Position numbers and translations under genes: made by a program
The notes under the pieces: generated by a model
The model's database searches: none
Told to the model about the DNA's origin: nothing
The model's input: only the letters and a program-made list of their open reading frames with translations
From: Blastocatellia bacterium
GTDB taxonomy: Bacteria; Acidobacteriota; Blastocatellia; Pyrinomonadales; Pyrinomonadaceae
Length of the DNA stretch: 16,015 nt
Direction: 5' to 3'
Assembly: GCA_003488005.1 (NCBI GenBank)
Contig: DNND01000124.1
Span: 19,775-35,789, forward strand
Part shown: positions 6,427 through 12,535 of the stretch, piece by piece
Layout of the letters: each line of letters starts with the position of its first letter
Position numbering within the stretch: the stretch's first letter is position 1

Positions 6427-6540
6427 GATTTTCGATTGCCGATTGCCGATTGGTTTCTAAATCTCAGCTCGCGAACCTGTAAACAGGAAGCTCTCGTAAC
6501 AACAAGAAGCTTGCCTCAAAATCGGCAATCGGCAATCGGA
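6427..6540. repeat. Heptamer array, word GATTGCC / AATCGGC, inverted arms (adk-secY)
   Basis: Left arm: GATTTTC (6427), GATTGCC (6434, 6441), then GATTGG. Right arm: AATCGGC (6520, 6527), AATCGGA (6534). The 66-base centre contains the palindrome CCTGT-AA-ACAGG near 6476-6487. The array ends 5 bases before the secY stop and starts 5 bases upstream of the adk ATG. Confidence 0.85.
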
Positions 6541-6545
6541 AATGT

Positions 6546-7976
6546 TTAGGCGCGCCGTCCACGCAAACGACCACCGCCACCGAGGAATCCTTCGTAGTTT
6601 CTCATGACGAGTTGCGCTTCGATTTGCGCGACTGTATCCATGGCCACGCCGACGAGAATCAGCAACGAGGTACCGCCAAAATAAAACTGGTAGCCCATGC
6701 CGGTTGGTATCCAGGAAAGACCGGGAGTGCCGCTTACAAAAGCATCCAGGGCGGTGCCTATAAACGGCAGGCGCGCCACCTTAAAGCCGCTCAACATGAA
6801 CTGCGGAACAAAGGCGACCAGCGCCAGGTAAACGGCGCCGACCACGGTCAGGCGAGTAAGAATGCTGTTCAAGTACTCGGCGGTAGCTTTGCCCGGCCTG
6901 ATACCCGGCATAAAGCCGCCATGCTTGCGCAGGTTGTCAGCCACTTCTTCTACGTTGAAGACAATCGAAACATAAAAGAAAGTGAAGAACACAATCAGCG
7001 AAATAAAGATTAGCTCGTAATAAGGATCGCTGGCGTGAAATGTCTGAAAAAAGTTCCAGACGGCGAGCCACGTGCTCGATCCTCGCCAGCCTATATGATT
7101 CTGGTCCGGCGGGAACGCGGCAAACAAACTCTGCGGCATCGACAAGACTGACGACGCGAAGATCACCGGGATAACGCCGCCCATATTGATTTTCAGCGGC
7201 ATAGTAGTTTGCTGGCCGCCGACTACCTGCCGACCGACGTGACGTTTGGCATAACTGACGGGCACTTTACGTCGCGCAGCTTCAACGAAAACGATAAAGG
7301 CGATAATGCCAACCAGGGCTACGAGCAATCCAATCACACCAAGCGTTTCCAAAGTGTCACCGCTGCGCACGCGCTCAAACACCTGTTGCACGCCGCGCGG
7401 CAGACCGATGACGATGCCCGCAAAGATTAGCAGCGAGATGCCGTTGCCGACGCCGCGGTCAGTGATTTGTTCACCCAACCACATTACAAAGATCGTGCCC
7501 GTCGTCAGCGTCAATACGGTCGTCAGCAAAAAGCCCCAGGTTGGCGCGCCGACTCCGTTAACCTGCAACCAATGGGCAACAAACGAAGTTTGAATGCCGG
7601 CCAGGCCCACCGTTAAGTATCTGGTCCATTGATTGATCTTCTGCCGGCCCATCTCGCCCTCTTCCTGCAACTTTTTCAATTGCGGCGAGACGACGGTCAT
7701 AAGCTGAAGAATGATCGAGGCGGTGATGTAGGGCGTTACGCCCAGCGCGAAAATTGAAATCGTGCGGAAGTTGCCACCGGAAAAGAGATCGAGAACGCCG
7801 AGCAGAGTGCCGGCCACATCGTGCCACACCTGATCCAGCCGATCCTTATTAATCCCCGGCGCACCAATGTGCGCGCCCAGGCGATAGACCGCGAGCATGC
7901 CGAGCGTAAACAAAATGCGCCGGCGTAGATCCGGCACATTGAACATGTTGCGTACTGCCGCTAAAAACTTTTCCAT
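6546..7976 (-). CDS. secY: Preprotein translocase subunit SecY
   Basis: Inner-membrane channel of the Sec translocon, which exports or inserts unfolded proteins with SecE, SecG and SecA. The 476 residues hold ten predicted membrane spans. The first is about 20-37; the plug and second span lie around 58-95 (LDLFSGGNFR, TPYITASIILQLM). The family signature EQITDRGVGNGISLLIF is at 169-185, and the cytoplasmic loop KHGGFMPGIRPG at 351-362 is typical of the SecA/ribosome contact. It ends in a basic tail (RLRGRRA). Two periplasmic loops (about 284-320 and 394-432) look somewhat longer than in E. coli. GGAA lies about 8 bases before ATG 7976. Located after rplO, separated by 29-base palindromic repeats. 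Confidence 0.98.
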   Translation of the reverse strand: MEKFLAAVRNMFNVPDLRRRILFTLGMLAVYRLGAHIGAPGINKDRLDQVWHDVAGTLLGVLDLFSGGNFRTISIFALGVTPYITASIILQLMTVVSPQLKKLQEEGEMGRQKINQWTRYLTVGLAGIQTSFVAHWLQVNGVGAPTWGFLLTTVLTLTTGTIFVMWLGEQITDRGVGNGISLLIFAGIVIGLPRGVQQVFERVRSGDTLETLGVIGLLVALVGIIAFIVFVEAARRKVPVSYAKRHVGRQVVGGQQTTMPLKINMGGVIPVIFASSVLSMPQSLFAAFPPDQNHIGWRGSSTWLAVWNFFQTFHASDPYYELIFISLIVFFTFFYVSIVFNVEEVADNLRKHGGFMPGIRPGKATAEYLNSILTRLTVVGAVYLALVAFVPQFMLSGFKVARLPFIGTALDAFVSGTPGLSWIPTGMGYQFYFGGTSLLILVGVAMDTVAQIEAQLVMRNYEGFLGGGGRLRGRRA

Positions 7977-7986
7977 GCTTTTTCCA

Positions 7987-8110
7987 ATGGCACAGACTCT
8001 GGTCTGGGCTTTTCAGTGGCATAGACTTTAGTCTGTGCACTTTGACGGCATCGACTTCAGTGTATGATCTCCAGTAGCGCAGGTCTTACACAGACTCAAG
8101 TCCGTGCTAC
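7987..8110. repeat. Four tandem 29-base palindromic units (secY-rplO)
   Basis: The GGCA-type left ends recur at 7989, 8018 and 8047, with a degenerate fourth (AGCGCAGGTCT) at 8076: an exact 29-base period. Each unit is a degenerate inverted repeat around AGACT..AGTCT; the clearest is 8018-8039 (GGCATAGACTTT then AGTCTGTGC). A further half-site at 8089-8110 ends in GTGCTAC, where CTA is the rplO stop codon. The gap has no 7-base period, so this is a separate repeat family. Confidence 0.8.
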
Positions 8111-8559
8111 TCAATTACGCTAACGGCGCCGCCGGCTTTCTCAATCTTTTCCCGCGCGCTTTTGGTAAAGCGATGAGCGGAAATGCGAAGCGGTTTCGAC
8201 AGCTCTCCGTTGCCGAGCACAACCACATCGTGTTTGGCCTTCTTAATAATTCCGCGGTTATGCAACAGCTCCGGGGTCACTTCTTCGTCCGCCTGAAAAC
8301 CACGATCAAGGGCCGCCAGACTTACTTCCAACCAGCGTTTCTTGAAAATATTCGTAAAGCCGCGCTTGGGGAGTCGTCGATGAAGGGGCATCTGGCCGCC
8401 TTCGAAACCGATCTTGGCGGAATAACCCGAACGAGACTTTTGACCCTTCTCGCCGCGGCCTGCAGTTTTTCCCAGACCCGAACCAGGCCCTCTGCCGACA
8501 CGTTTCTTTTTGTGAACCGAACCTCGGCTGGGATGAATGTTGTTAAGACTTAAGGCCAT
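8107..8559 (-). CDS. rplO: 50S ribosomal protein L15
   Basis: Late-assembling 23S rRNA-binding protein of the large subunit. The 150 residues open with the extended Gly/Arg/Lys-rich arm of the family (LNNIHPSRGSVHKKKRVGRG, then GSGLGKTAGRGEKGQKSRSG, about 6-45), followed by GFEGGQMPLHRRLPKRGF (51-68) and a globular domain ending at 150. Length is normal. ATG 8559 is preceded by AGAAGAG about 10 bases upstream. Its TAG stop falls inside the palindromic repeat of the secY gap. Conserved rpmD-rplO-secY order. Confidence 0.98.
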   Translation of the reverse strand: MALSLNNIHPSRGSVHKKKRVGRGPGSGLGKTAGRGEKGQKSRSGYSAKIGFEGGQMPLHRRLPKRGFTNIFKKRWLEVSLAALDRGFQADEEVTPELLHNRGIIKKAKHDVVVLGNGELSKPLRISAHRFTKSAREKIEKAGGAVSVIE

Positions 8560-8576
8560 GATGTTTTGACTCTTCT

Positions 8577-8662
8577 AACTTTGATCTGCGTACTTTGAAC
8601 TTTGATTAAGAACCTGGCGGCTTGTACCGAGCATTACAAAGTACCAAGCACTAAGTACAAAG
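8577..8662. repeat. Heptamer array, word AACTTTG / TACAAAG, inverted arms (rplO-rpmD)
   Basis: Left arm 8577-8604: AACTTTG, ATCTGCG, TACTTTG, AACTTTG. Right arm 8635-8662: TACAAAG, TACCAAG, CACTAAG, TACAAAG. Four units each side in perfect 7-base phase. The 30-base centre shows no strong palindrome. The array ends 8 bases before the rpmD stop codon. Confidence 0.85.
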
Positions 8663-8670
8663 TTCGTTGT

Positions 8671-8886
8671 TTATTCAACAATCCGTAACAAGTGCGGCAG
8701 CTTCGCAACCGCGCCGCGCATGGACGCATCATCGGGGCGTTCCACAATCTGATTCAGCTTCGTCAAACCGAGACTGCGGACCATTAGCTTATGCGTTTTC
8801 GGGGTCGCAATAAAGCTTCGGTAGTACTGAATGCGAATCTTGCCACCCGCAGCTTTCTCACTCTTTTTTGTTCGCTTCTCTGCCAT
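8671..8886 (-). CDS. rpmD: 50S ribosomal protein L30
   Basis: Small surface protein of the large subunit. The 71 residues comprise a lysine-rich N-terminal extension of about 14 residues (MAEKRTKKSEKAAGG), which is longer than the usual start, and a normal core (KIRIQYYRSFI, then HKLMVRSLGLTKLNQIVERPDD, ending LPHLLRIVE). The ATG at 8886 has GAGG 5 bases upstream, directly abutting the heptamer array, which argues that the extended start is real. Between rpsE and rplO, as in the standard spc order. Confidence 0.97.
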   Translation of the reverse strand: MAEKRTKKSEKAAGGKIRIQYYRSFIATPKTHKLMVRSLGLTKLNQIVERPDDASMRGAVAKLPHLLRIVE

Positions 8887-8894
8887 AAACGCCT

Positions 8895-9030
8895 CGTAAA
8901 TAGTGAATCGTAAATCGTAAATAGTAAAACCTGAATCGTGAATACTTTTAATTCATAAACCTTGAATCTCGAATCGCGCCTTGGCGCTTTTCCCATTTAC
9001 GATTCACGATTTACGATTCACGATTCACGA
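8895..9030. repeat. Heptamer array, word CGTAAAT/CGTGAAT, longest array (rpmD-rpsE)
   Basis: The left arm 8895-8943 has seven units (CGTAAAT three times, AGTGAAT, AGTAAAA, CCTGAAT, CGTGAAT). The right arm 8995-9029 has five units (ATTTACG, ATTCACG, ATTTACG, ATTCACG, ATTCACG). The centre holds GCGCC-TT-GGCGC (8976-8987). One end touches the rpsE stop codon (9031-9033); the other touches the GAGG of rpmD. Confidence 0.92.
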
Positions 9031-9537
9031 CTACATATCTTCGAGCTGCTTGCCGCGCAAACGCGCTAGCTCCATCGGATCCTTCATTCGCAACAGCGCG
9101 TCAAACGTAGCGCGCACCACGTTGTGCGGGTTTGTCGATCCTAAAACTTTCGTGCGCACATCATGCACGCCAACTGCTTGCATTACCGCGCGGACGGCGC
9201 CACCGGCAATAACGCCAGTGCCTGCCGAAGCCGGTTTAACTAACACCCGGCCGGCGCCGAATTTTCCTATCAACTGGTGAGGCACCGTGTTCTTGATCAA
9301 AGGCACGCGGATCAAACTTTTCTTGGCCGCTTCGATCGCTTTCTTTATGGCCAGCGGCACTTCGCGCGCTTTGCCTGTCCCAAATCCGACATGCCCGCCT
9401 TCATCGCCAACGACGACCAGCGCCGCGAACGACATATTCTTGCCGCCCTTTACGACTTTGGTGACGCGGTTGATGGAAATCACTTGATCTTTCAGATCAA
9501 GCCCCTGGAAAGCAATACGTTGTTTGGGTTGTCTCAT
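9031..9537 (-). CDS. rpsE: 30S ribosomal protein S5
   Basis: Helps form the mRNA entry site and influences decoding accuracy. The 168 residues have the N-terminal double-stranded-RNA-binding-like domain (DQVISINRVTKVVKGGK at 17-33, GDEGGHVGFGTGKAREVP at 44-61) and the C-terminal domain (GAGRVLVKPASAGTGVIAGG, about 94-113; STNPHNVVRATFDAL). Its ATG shares one base with the TAA stop of rplR (TAATG), so translation is probably coupled. Ends in LEDM followed by TAG, directly joined to the heptamer array. Confidence 0.98.
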   Translation of the reverse strand: MRQPKQRIAFQGLDLKDQVISINRVTKVVKGGKNMSFAALVVVGDEGGHVGFGTGKAREVPLAIKKAIEAAKKSLIRVPLIKNTVPHQLIGKFGAGRVLVKPASAGTGVIAGGAVRAVMQAVGVHDVRTKVLGSTNPHNVVRATFDALLRMKDPMELARLRGKQLEDM

Positions 9538-9992
9538 TATTTCTCTTTACTCTGCTTCTCTTTTTTCTTACGCGGCTTTGCTTCCACCGCTTCCGGCTCA
9601 GCTTCAGCTTCAACTTCCGCCGCAACTGCTTCATTCTTGTTGAGCCCGGCCGCGCGCGCAGCGTCAGTTAAAGCTTTGACACGCCCGTGATAAAGATAGC
9701 CGCCGCGATCGAAAACCACGCTTTCGATCCCTTTTTCCAAAGCGCGCTCAGCGATTGCTTTGCCAATTCGTTGCGCGGCTGCAAGGTTCCCGCCGGTGGT
9801 GCCGCGCAAATCCTTTTCCGTCGTCGAGGCCGAAACGATCGTCTGTCCATTTAGATCGTCAACAACCTGCGCATAGATGTGATTCAAGCTGCGATAAACC
9901 GCCAGCCGAGGCCGCTCGCTGCTGCCTTTGACTTTGCGGCGAATGCGCCGGTGAATCGCTTCGCGAACTATTGCTCTACTCGTGTTTGCCAT
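9537..9992 (-). CDS. rplR: 50S ribosomal protein L18 with charged C-terminal tail
   Basis: Binds 5S rRNA together with L5 and helps incorporate it into the 50S subunit. The 151 residues contain the basic N-terminus (HRRIRRKVKGSSERPRLAVYRS, 14-35), YAQVVDD (40-46) and the end of the core FDRGGYLYHGRVKALTDAARAAGL (94-117). Beyond about 118 a tail of roughly 33 residues is Ala/Glu-rich, then Lys-rich (RKKKEKQSKEK), absent from standard L18 proteins of about 118 residues. No Shine-Dalgarno is visible before ATG 9992; the array begins within 10 bases upstream. Overlaps rpsE by one base. Confidence 0.97.
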   Translation of the reverse strand: MANTSRAIVREAIHRRIRRKVKGSSERPRLAVYRSLNHIYAQVVDDLNGQTIVSASTTEKDLRGTTGGNLAAAQRIGKAIAERALEKGIESVVFDRGGYLYHGRVKALTDAARAAGLNKNEAVAAEVEAEAEPEAVEAKPRKKKEKQSKEK

Positions 9993-9999
9993 TGCGTTT

Positions 10000-10086
10000 A
10001 GTAAATCGTGAATCGTGAATCGTAAATGGTAAAAACAGAATCAGCGTTCAATTTCCGGCTGTTTACTGTTTGCTGTTTACTGTCGA
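10000..10086. repeat. Heptamer array with two different words, CGTGAAT and CTGTTTA (rplR-rplF)
   Basis: The left arm 10000-10034 is AGTAAAT, CGTGAAT twice, CGTAAAT, GGTAAAA. The right arm 10059-10086 is CTGTTTA, CTGTTTG, CTGTTTA, CTGTCGA. Both keep the 7-base period, but the right word is not a simple complement of the left (TAAACAG against TAAATCG). The array ends exactly at the rplF stop codon (10087-10089). Confidence 0.85.
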
Positions 10087-10647
10087 CTACTTGCCAGTCT
10101 TGCCCGGCTTCAACTTGATGGGCACATCCGCATAACGAATGCCCTTGCCCTTGTACGCGTCCGGCTTGCGCAACTGGTGCATCTCGGCCGCGACCTGTCC
10201 CAATTTTTGCTTGTCGATGCTGGTCAGCGTCAAGGTTGTTTGATACTGCTGAATGCTTCCCTTGGTCGTCATACGCTCGGCCTTTGCTTCCACGCCTTCA
10301 GGCAGCGGGAACTCGATCGGATGCGAATAACCAAGCGAGAAAACAATGCGCTTTGCCTGCACGTCGGCTTTATAACCAACTCCGACCACGTCCATCTGCC
10401 GCGTGAAGCCTTCGGTAACGCCGACGATGGCGTTGTTGGCCAGCGCGCGCGCCAAGCCGTGCAATGGCGCCAGATCATCCGACGTGCGTTCGGCCTGCAA
10501 CTGGTCCCCTTCCAACTTGAAACTGATGCCTGCTGGAATCGGGGTTTTCAGATTTCCCTTGGGGCCCTTGACCTCGAGCGTCTCGTCATGAATCGTGACC
10601 GAAACCCCTTTCGGAAGCGTGATTACTTTTTTGCCAATGCGCGACAT
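10087..10647 (-). CDS. rplF: 50S ribosomal protein L6
   Basis: Binds 23S rRNA near the sarcin-ricin loop and factor-binding site. The 186 residues start at ATG 10647 (MSRIGKKVITLPKGV); an upstream TTG at 10659 is rejected because the family begins at MSRIG and GAGG sits 6 bases before the ATG. The two repeated L6 domains are visible: KGPKGNL (about 28-34) in the first and VVGVGYKADV (about 87-96) with GYSHPIEFPLPEGV in the second. The typical end is RKPDAYKGKGIRYADVP. Length is close to the usual 178-185. Confidence 0.98.
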   Translation of the reverse strand: MSRIGKKVITLPKGVSVTIHDETLEVKGPKGNLKTPIPAGISFKLEGDQLQAERTSDDLAPLHGLARALANNAIVGVTEGFTRQMDVVGVGYKADVQAKRIVFSLGYSHPIEFPLPEGVEAKAERMTTKGSIQQYQTTLTLTSIDKQKLGQVAAEMHQLRKPDAYKGKGIRYADVPIKLKPGKTGK

Positions 10648-10657
10648 GGTTAACCTC

Positions 10658-10736
10658 AAGGATGAAGGCGGAAGTATGAAGGATGAACGTTAGTCCCCCC
10701 ACATTCTTTCATCCTTCAGCCTTCATACTTCATCCT
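10658..10736. repeat. Heptamer array, word AAGGATG / TCATCCT, inverted arms (rplF-rpsH)
   Basis: Left arm 10658-10685: AAGGATG, AAGGCGG, AAGTATG, AAGGATG. Right arm 10709-10736: TCATCCT, TCAGCCT, TCATACT, TCATCCT. The left end abuts the rplF Shine-Dalgarno (GAGG, complement of 10654-10657). The right end abuts the rpsH stop codon (10737-10739). The two variant units occur in the same left-to-right order in both arms. Confidence 0.92.
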
Positions 10737-11129
10737 TTAATAAATCTGTGCCAACAACTCTCCGCCCATATTTTCACGGCGCGCAGATTTCCCGCTCATC
10801 AAACCTTTTGAAGTGGAAACAATGTTCACGCCATAGCCGCCGAGCACTTTCGGAATTTCGCCCGAGCCGACATAGACACGCCGCCCCGGCCGCGAAACTC
10901 TTTCGAGGTGCGTGATTGAAGACGTGCCGCGCGCATCGTAACGAAGAAAGATGCGAATGGTCCGCTTCAAGCCTTCGCCCTTGAGGACAAAGTTATTGAT
11001 ATAACCCTCTTCTTTGAGAATGCGGGCAATTTCAAGTTTCAACTTCGAAGCCGGGATATCCGCGCGCGAGTGCTTAGCCGCAATCGCGTTGCGGATTCGC
11101 GTCAACATATCGGCGATAGGATCAGTCAT
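10737..11129 (-). CDS. rpsH: 30S ribosomal protein S8
   Basis: Central-domain 16S rRNA binder; in E. coli it also represses the spc operon. The 130 residues start at ATG 11129 (MTDPIADMLTRIRNA). An upstream in-frame TTG at 11141 is rejected because GGAG lies 7 bases before the ATG and overlaps that codon. The N-terminal part (SKLKLEIARILKEEGYI, about 29-45) and the RNA-binding C-terminal part (TSKGLMSGKSARRENMGGE, about 106-124) are present. No S8-like mRNA target was recognised near rplE, though this was only looked for by eye. TAA stop abuts the array. Confidence 0.98.
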   Translation of the reverse strand: MTDPIADMLTRIRNAIAAKHSRADIPASKLKLEIARILKEEGYINNFVLKGEGLKRTIRIFLRYDARGTSSITHLERVSRPGRRVYVGSGEIPKVLGGYGVNIVSTSKGLMSGKSARRENMGGELLAQIY

Positions 11130-11146
11130 TCTTAACTCCAAAAGAT

Positions 11147-11218
11147 GTCCGTCGTCCGTGGTTAGTCGTCAGTTGCAACTGACAAGCAACAACTGACCAC
11201 CGACCAATTACCAACTAG
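11147..11218. repeat. Heptamer array, word GTCAGTT/GTCCGTC, arms meeting at a palindrome (rpsH-rpsZ)
   Basis: Left arm 11147-11174: GTCCGTC, GTCCGTG, GTTAGTC, GTCAGTT. Right arm from 11177: AACTGAC, AAGCAAC, AACTGAC, CACCGAC, CAATTAC. The arms meet at a perfect 16-base palindrome, GTCAGTTGCAACTGAC (11168-11183). The period continues across the rpsZ stop (11208-11210) into its last codons, though those residues are family-conserved. Confidence 0.88.
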
Positions 11219-11393
11219 ACTTAACGACGCCGGGAATTTGCCCCTCGAGCGCCAACTGGCGAAAACAGATGCGGCACAAATTAAACTTTCGCAGATAGCC
11301 GCGGGCTCGGCCGCAACGTTTGCAGCGAGTGTAGGCGCGCACCGCAAACTTGGGCTTGCGTTCTGATTTCGCGATTAATGATTTCTTTGCCAT
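11208..11393 (-). CDS. rpsZ: 30S ribosomal protein S14, type Z (zinc-binding)
   Basis: Head protein of the 30S subunit. The 61-residue length and the two CXXC pairs (C24/C27 in CKRCGR, C40/C43 in CRICFR) identify the short zinc-binding type Z, not the 89-101-residue zinc-free form. The ending, GQIPGVVKSSW, matches the family's conserved SW end. The ATG at 11393 is fixed by the start MAKKSLI, yet no Shine-Dalgarno is visible; array sequence begins 7 bases upstream. Lies between rplE and rpsH as expected. Confidence 0.98.
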   Translation of the reverse strand: MAKKSLIAKSERKPKFAVRAYTRCKRCGRARGYLRKFNLCRICFRQLALEGQIPGVVKSSW

Positions 11394-11400
11394 AACGTTT

Positions 11401-11501
11401 CGTAAATTGTGAATCGTAAATCGTAAATAGTTCGTTTGACGTAAACTTGAAACTGTAAATCGCTGCTACTTCTATTCACGATTTACGATTGACGATTTAC
11501 G
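11401..11501. repeat. Heptamer array, word CGTAAAT / ATTTACG, inverted arms (rpsZ-rplE)
   Basis: Left arm 11401-11428: CGTAAAT, TGTGAAT, CGTAAAT twice. Right arm 11474-11501: ATTCACG, ATTTACG, ATTGACG, ATTTACG. The final unit (11495-11501) contains the rplE stop codon: on the minus strand ACG-TAA is read from CGTAAAT. The 45-base centre has only a weak GTTT/AAAC repeat. Confidence 0.9.
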
Positions 11502-12039
11502 TCCTGAAGGGCATCCCCAGCCCTTTCAAAAGTGCGCGTGCCTGCTCGTCGTCTCGCGCTGTCGTAACAATTGAAATGTTCATGCCGCGCTGCTTGTCGA
11601 CCTTGTTAAAGTCAATCTCCGGAAAGATCAACTGCTCGCGCACACCGATTGTGTAGTTACCGCGGCCATCAAATGCCTTTGGCGAAACGCCGCGAAAGTC
11701 TCTAACGCGCGGCAAGGCTATCGATACCAACCGGTCCAAAAACTCATACATACGATCGCCACGCAGCGTGACCGACACGCCGATAGGCATGCCCTGGCGC
11801 AGCTTGAACGACGCGATCGACTTTTTTGCTTTAGTGACGACGGGCTTCTGGCCCGTGATCGCGCGCAATTCGTCGGCCGCCGTATCCAATATCTTGGCGT
11901 TGGCAATTGCTTCGCCCATGCCCATGTTCAGCACGACTTTTTCGACGCGCGGCACGGCCATCGGGTTCTTGATGCCAAACTCCTTGGCGATCGCCGGAGC
12001 AACTTCTTTTTGATAACGCTCTTTTAGTCTTGCTGCCAT
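11497..12039 (-). CDS. rplE: 50S ribosomal protein L5
   Basis: Binds 5S rRNA and forms part of the central protuberance and its bridge to S13. The 180 residues contain the family's N-terminal part (ERYQKEVAPAIAKEFGIKNPMAVPRVEKVVLNMGMGEA), the KPVVTKAKKSIASFKLRQGMPIGVSVTLRG core and the end ARALLKGLGMPFRT. The last Thr and stop are read from a heptamer unit, whereas the usual family end is near PFR or PFRK. GAGG lies 5 bases before ATG 12039 and abuts the next array. Standard position between rplX and rpsZ. Confidence 0.98.
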   Translation of the reverse strand: MAARLKERYQKEVAPAIAKEFGIKNPMAVPRVEKVVLNMGMGEAIANAKILDTAADELRAITGQKPVVTKAKKSIASFKLRQGMPIGVSVTLRGDRMYEFLDRLVSIALPRVRDFRGVSPKAFDGRGNYTIGVREQLIFPEIDFNKVDKQRGMNISIVTTARDDEQARALLKGLGMPFRT

Positions 12040-12047
12040 CTCAACCT

Positions 12048-12190
12048 CGTGAATCGTAAATATTGTCGTCAGTGGTCAGTTGTTCGTGGTCCGTTGTTCC
12101 TTATGCGTTCGTTTCCGTCACCACCAGCGTTAACAATTCAACCCTAACAACTGACAACGGACTACTGACAGCACCCAGTTACGATTTACC
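12048..12190. repeat. Nested heptamer array: CGTGAAT outside, GTCAGTT inside (rplE-rplX)
   Basis: Left side: CGTGAAT (12048), CGTAAAT (12055), then after one linking unit GTCAGTG (12068), GTCAGTT, GTTCGTG, GTCCGTT, GTTCCTT (to 12102). Right side: AACTGAC (12149), AACGGAC, TACTGAC, then AGTTACG (12177) and ATTTACC (to 12190). Two word families are nested, and the right side keeps one phase from 12149 to 12190. The left end abuts the rplE Shine-Dalgarno. This is the longest gap in the window (156 bases). Confidence 0.88.
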
Positions 12191-12195
12191 CATCT

Positions 12196-12531
12196 TTACT
12201 TCTCAAGCGAATGTCCGCTGGCCGCGGCCACGCGAATCTTCGAACCATCGCTTTCAATTTGATATTTCACGCGCGTCGGCTTGCCTGACTGCGGATCGAT
12301 CAATTGCACGTTGGAAATATTGATAAACGCTTCTTTCTCGATTATGCCGCCGCCGCGATTGCTCTGCGGGCTGGCCTTCTGATGACGCTTGATAACGCCC
12401 GCGCCCTCAACTTTTATTTTTCCAGTGACCGGCGCCACCTCCAGCACGCGACCACGCTTGCCCTTGTCGCGACCGGCAATAATCACCACCTGATCGTTCT
12501 TCTTGATTTTTGAGCGTTTTGTTCCCGCCAT
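12196..12531 (-). CDS. rplX: 50S ribosomal protein L24
   Basis: Assembly-initiating 23S rRNA binder near the tunnel exit. The 111 residues start MAGTKRSKIKKNDQVVIIAG and contain a KOW motif (about 10-37, including GRDKGKRGRVLEV). The core continues through GGGIIEKEAFINISNVQLIDP (about 61-81) and the KPTRVKYQIESDGSKIRVA end. Normal length. ATG 12531 follows the rplN stop after only 4 bases, with a GGAGG inside the end of rplN, so translation is probably coupled to rplN. There is no room for an array at this junction. Confidence 0.98.
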   Translation of the reverse strand: MAGTKRSKIKKNDQVVIIAGRDKGKRGRVLEVAPVTGKIKVEGAGVIKRHQKASPQSNRGGGIIEKEAFINISNVQLIDPQSGKPTRVKYQIESDGSKIRVAAASGHSLEK

Positions 12532-12535
12532 GACC

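Noticed and set aside
8895..9030. Two-armed arrays as rho-independent terminators
   Set aside because: No U-run follows the arms on the minus strand, and full termination in every gap would silence an essential operon.
11147..11218. Assembly error as the source of the arrays
   Set aside because: Words differ between gaps and flanking genes are intact and in standard order, which collapse or chimerism would not produce. Raw reads would still be needed to exclude copy-number errors.
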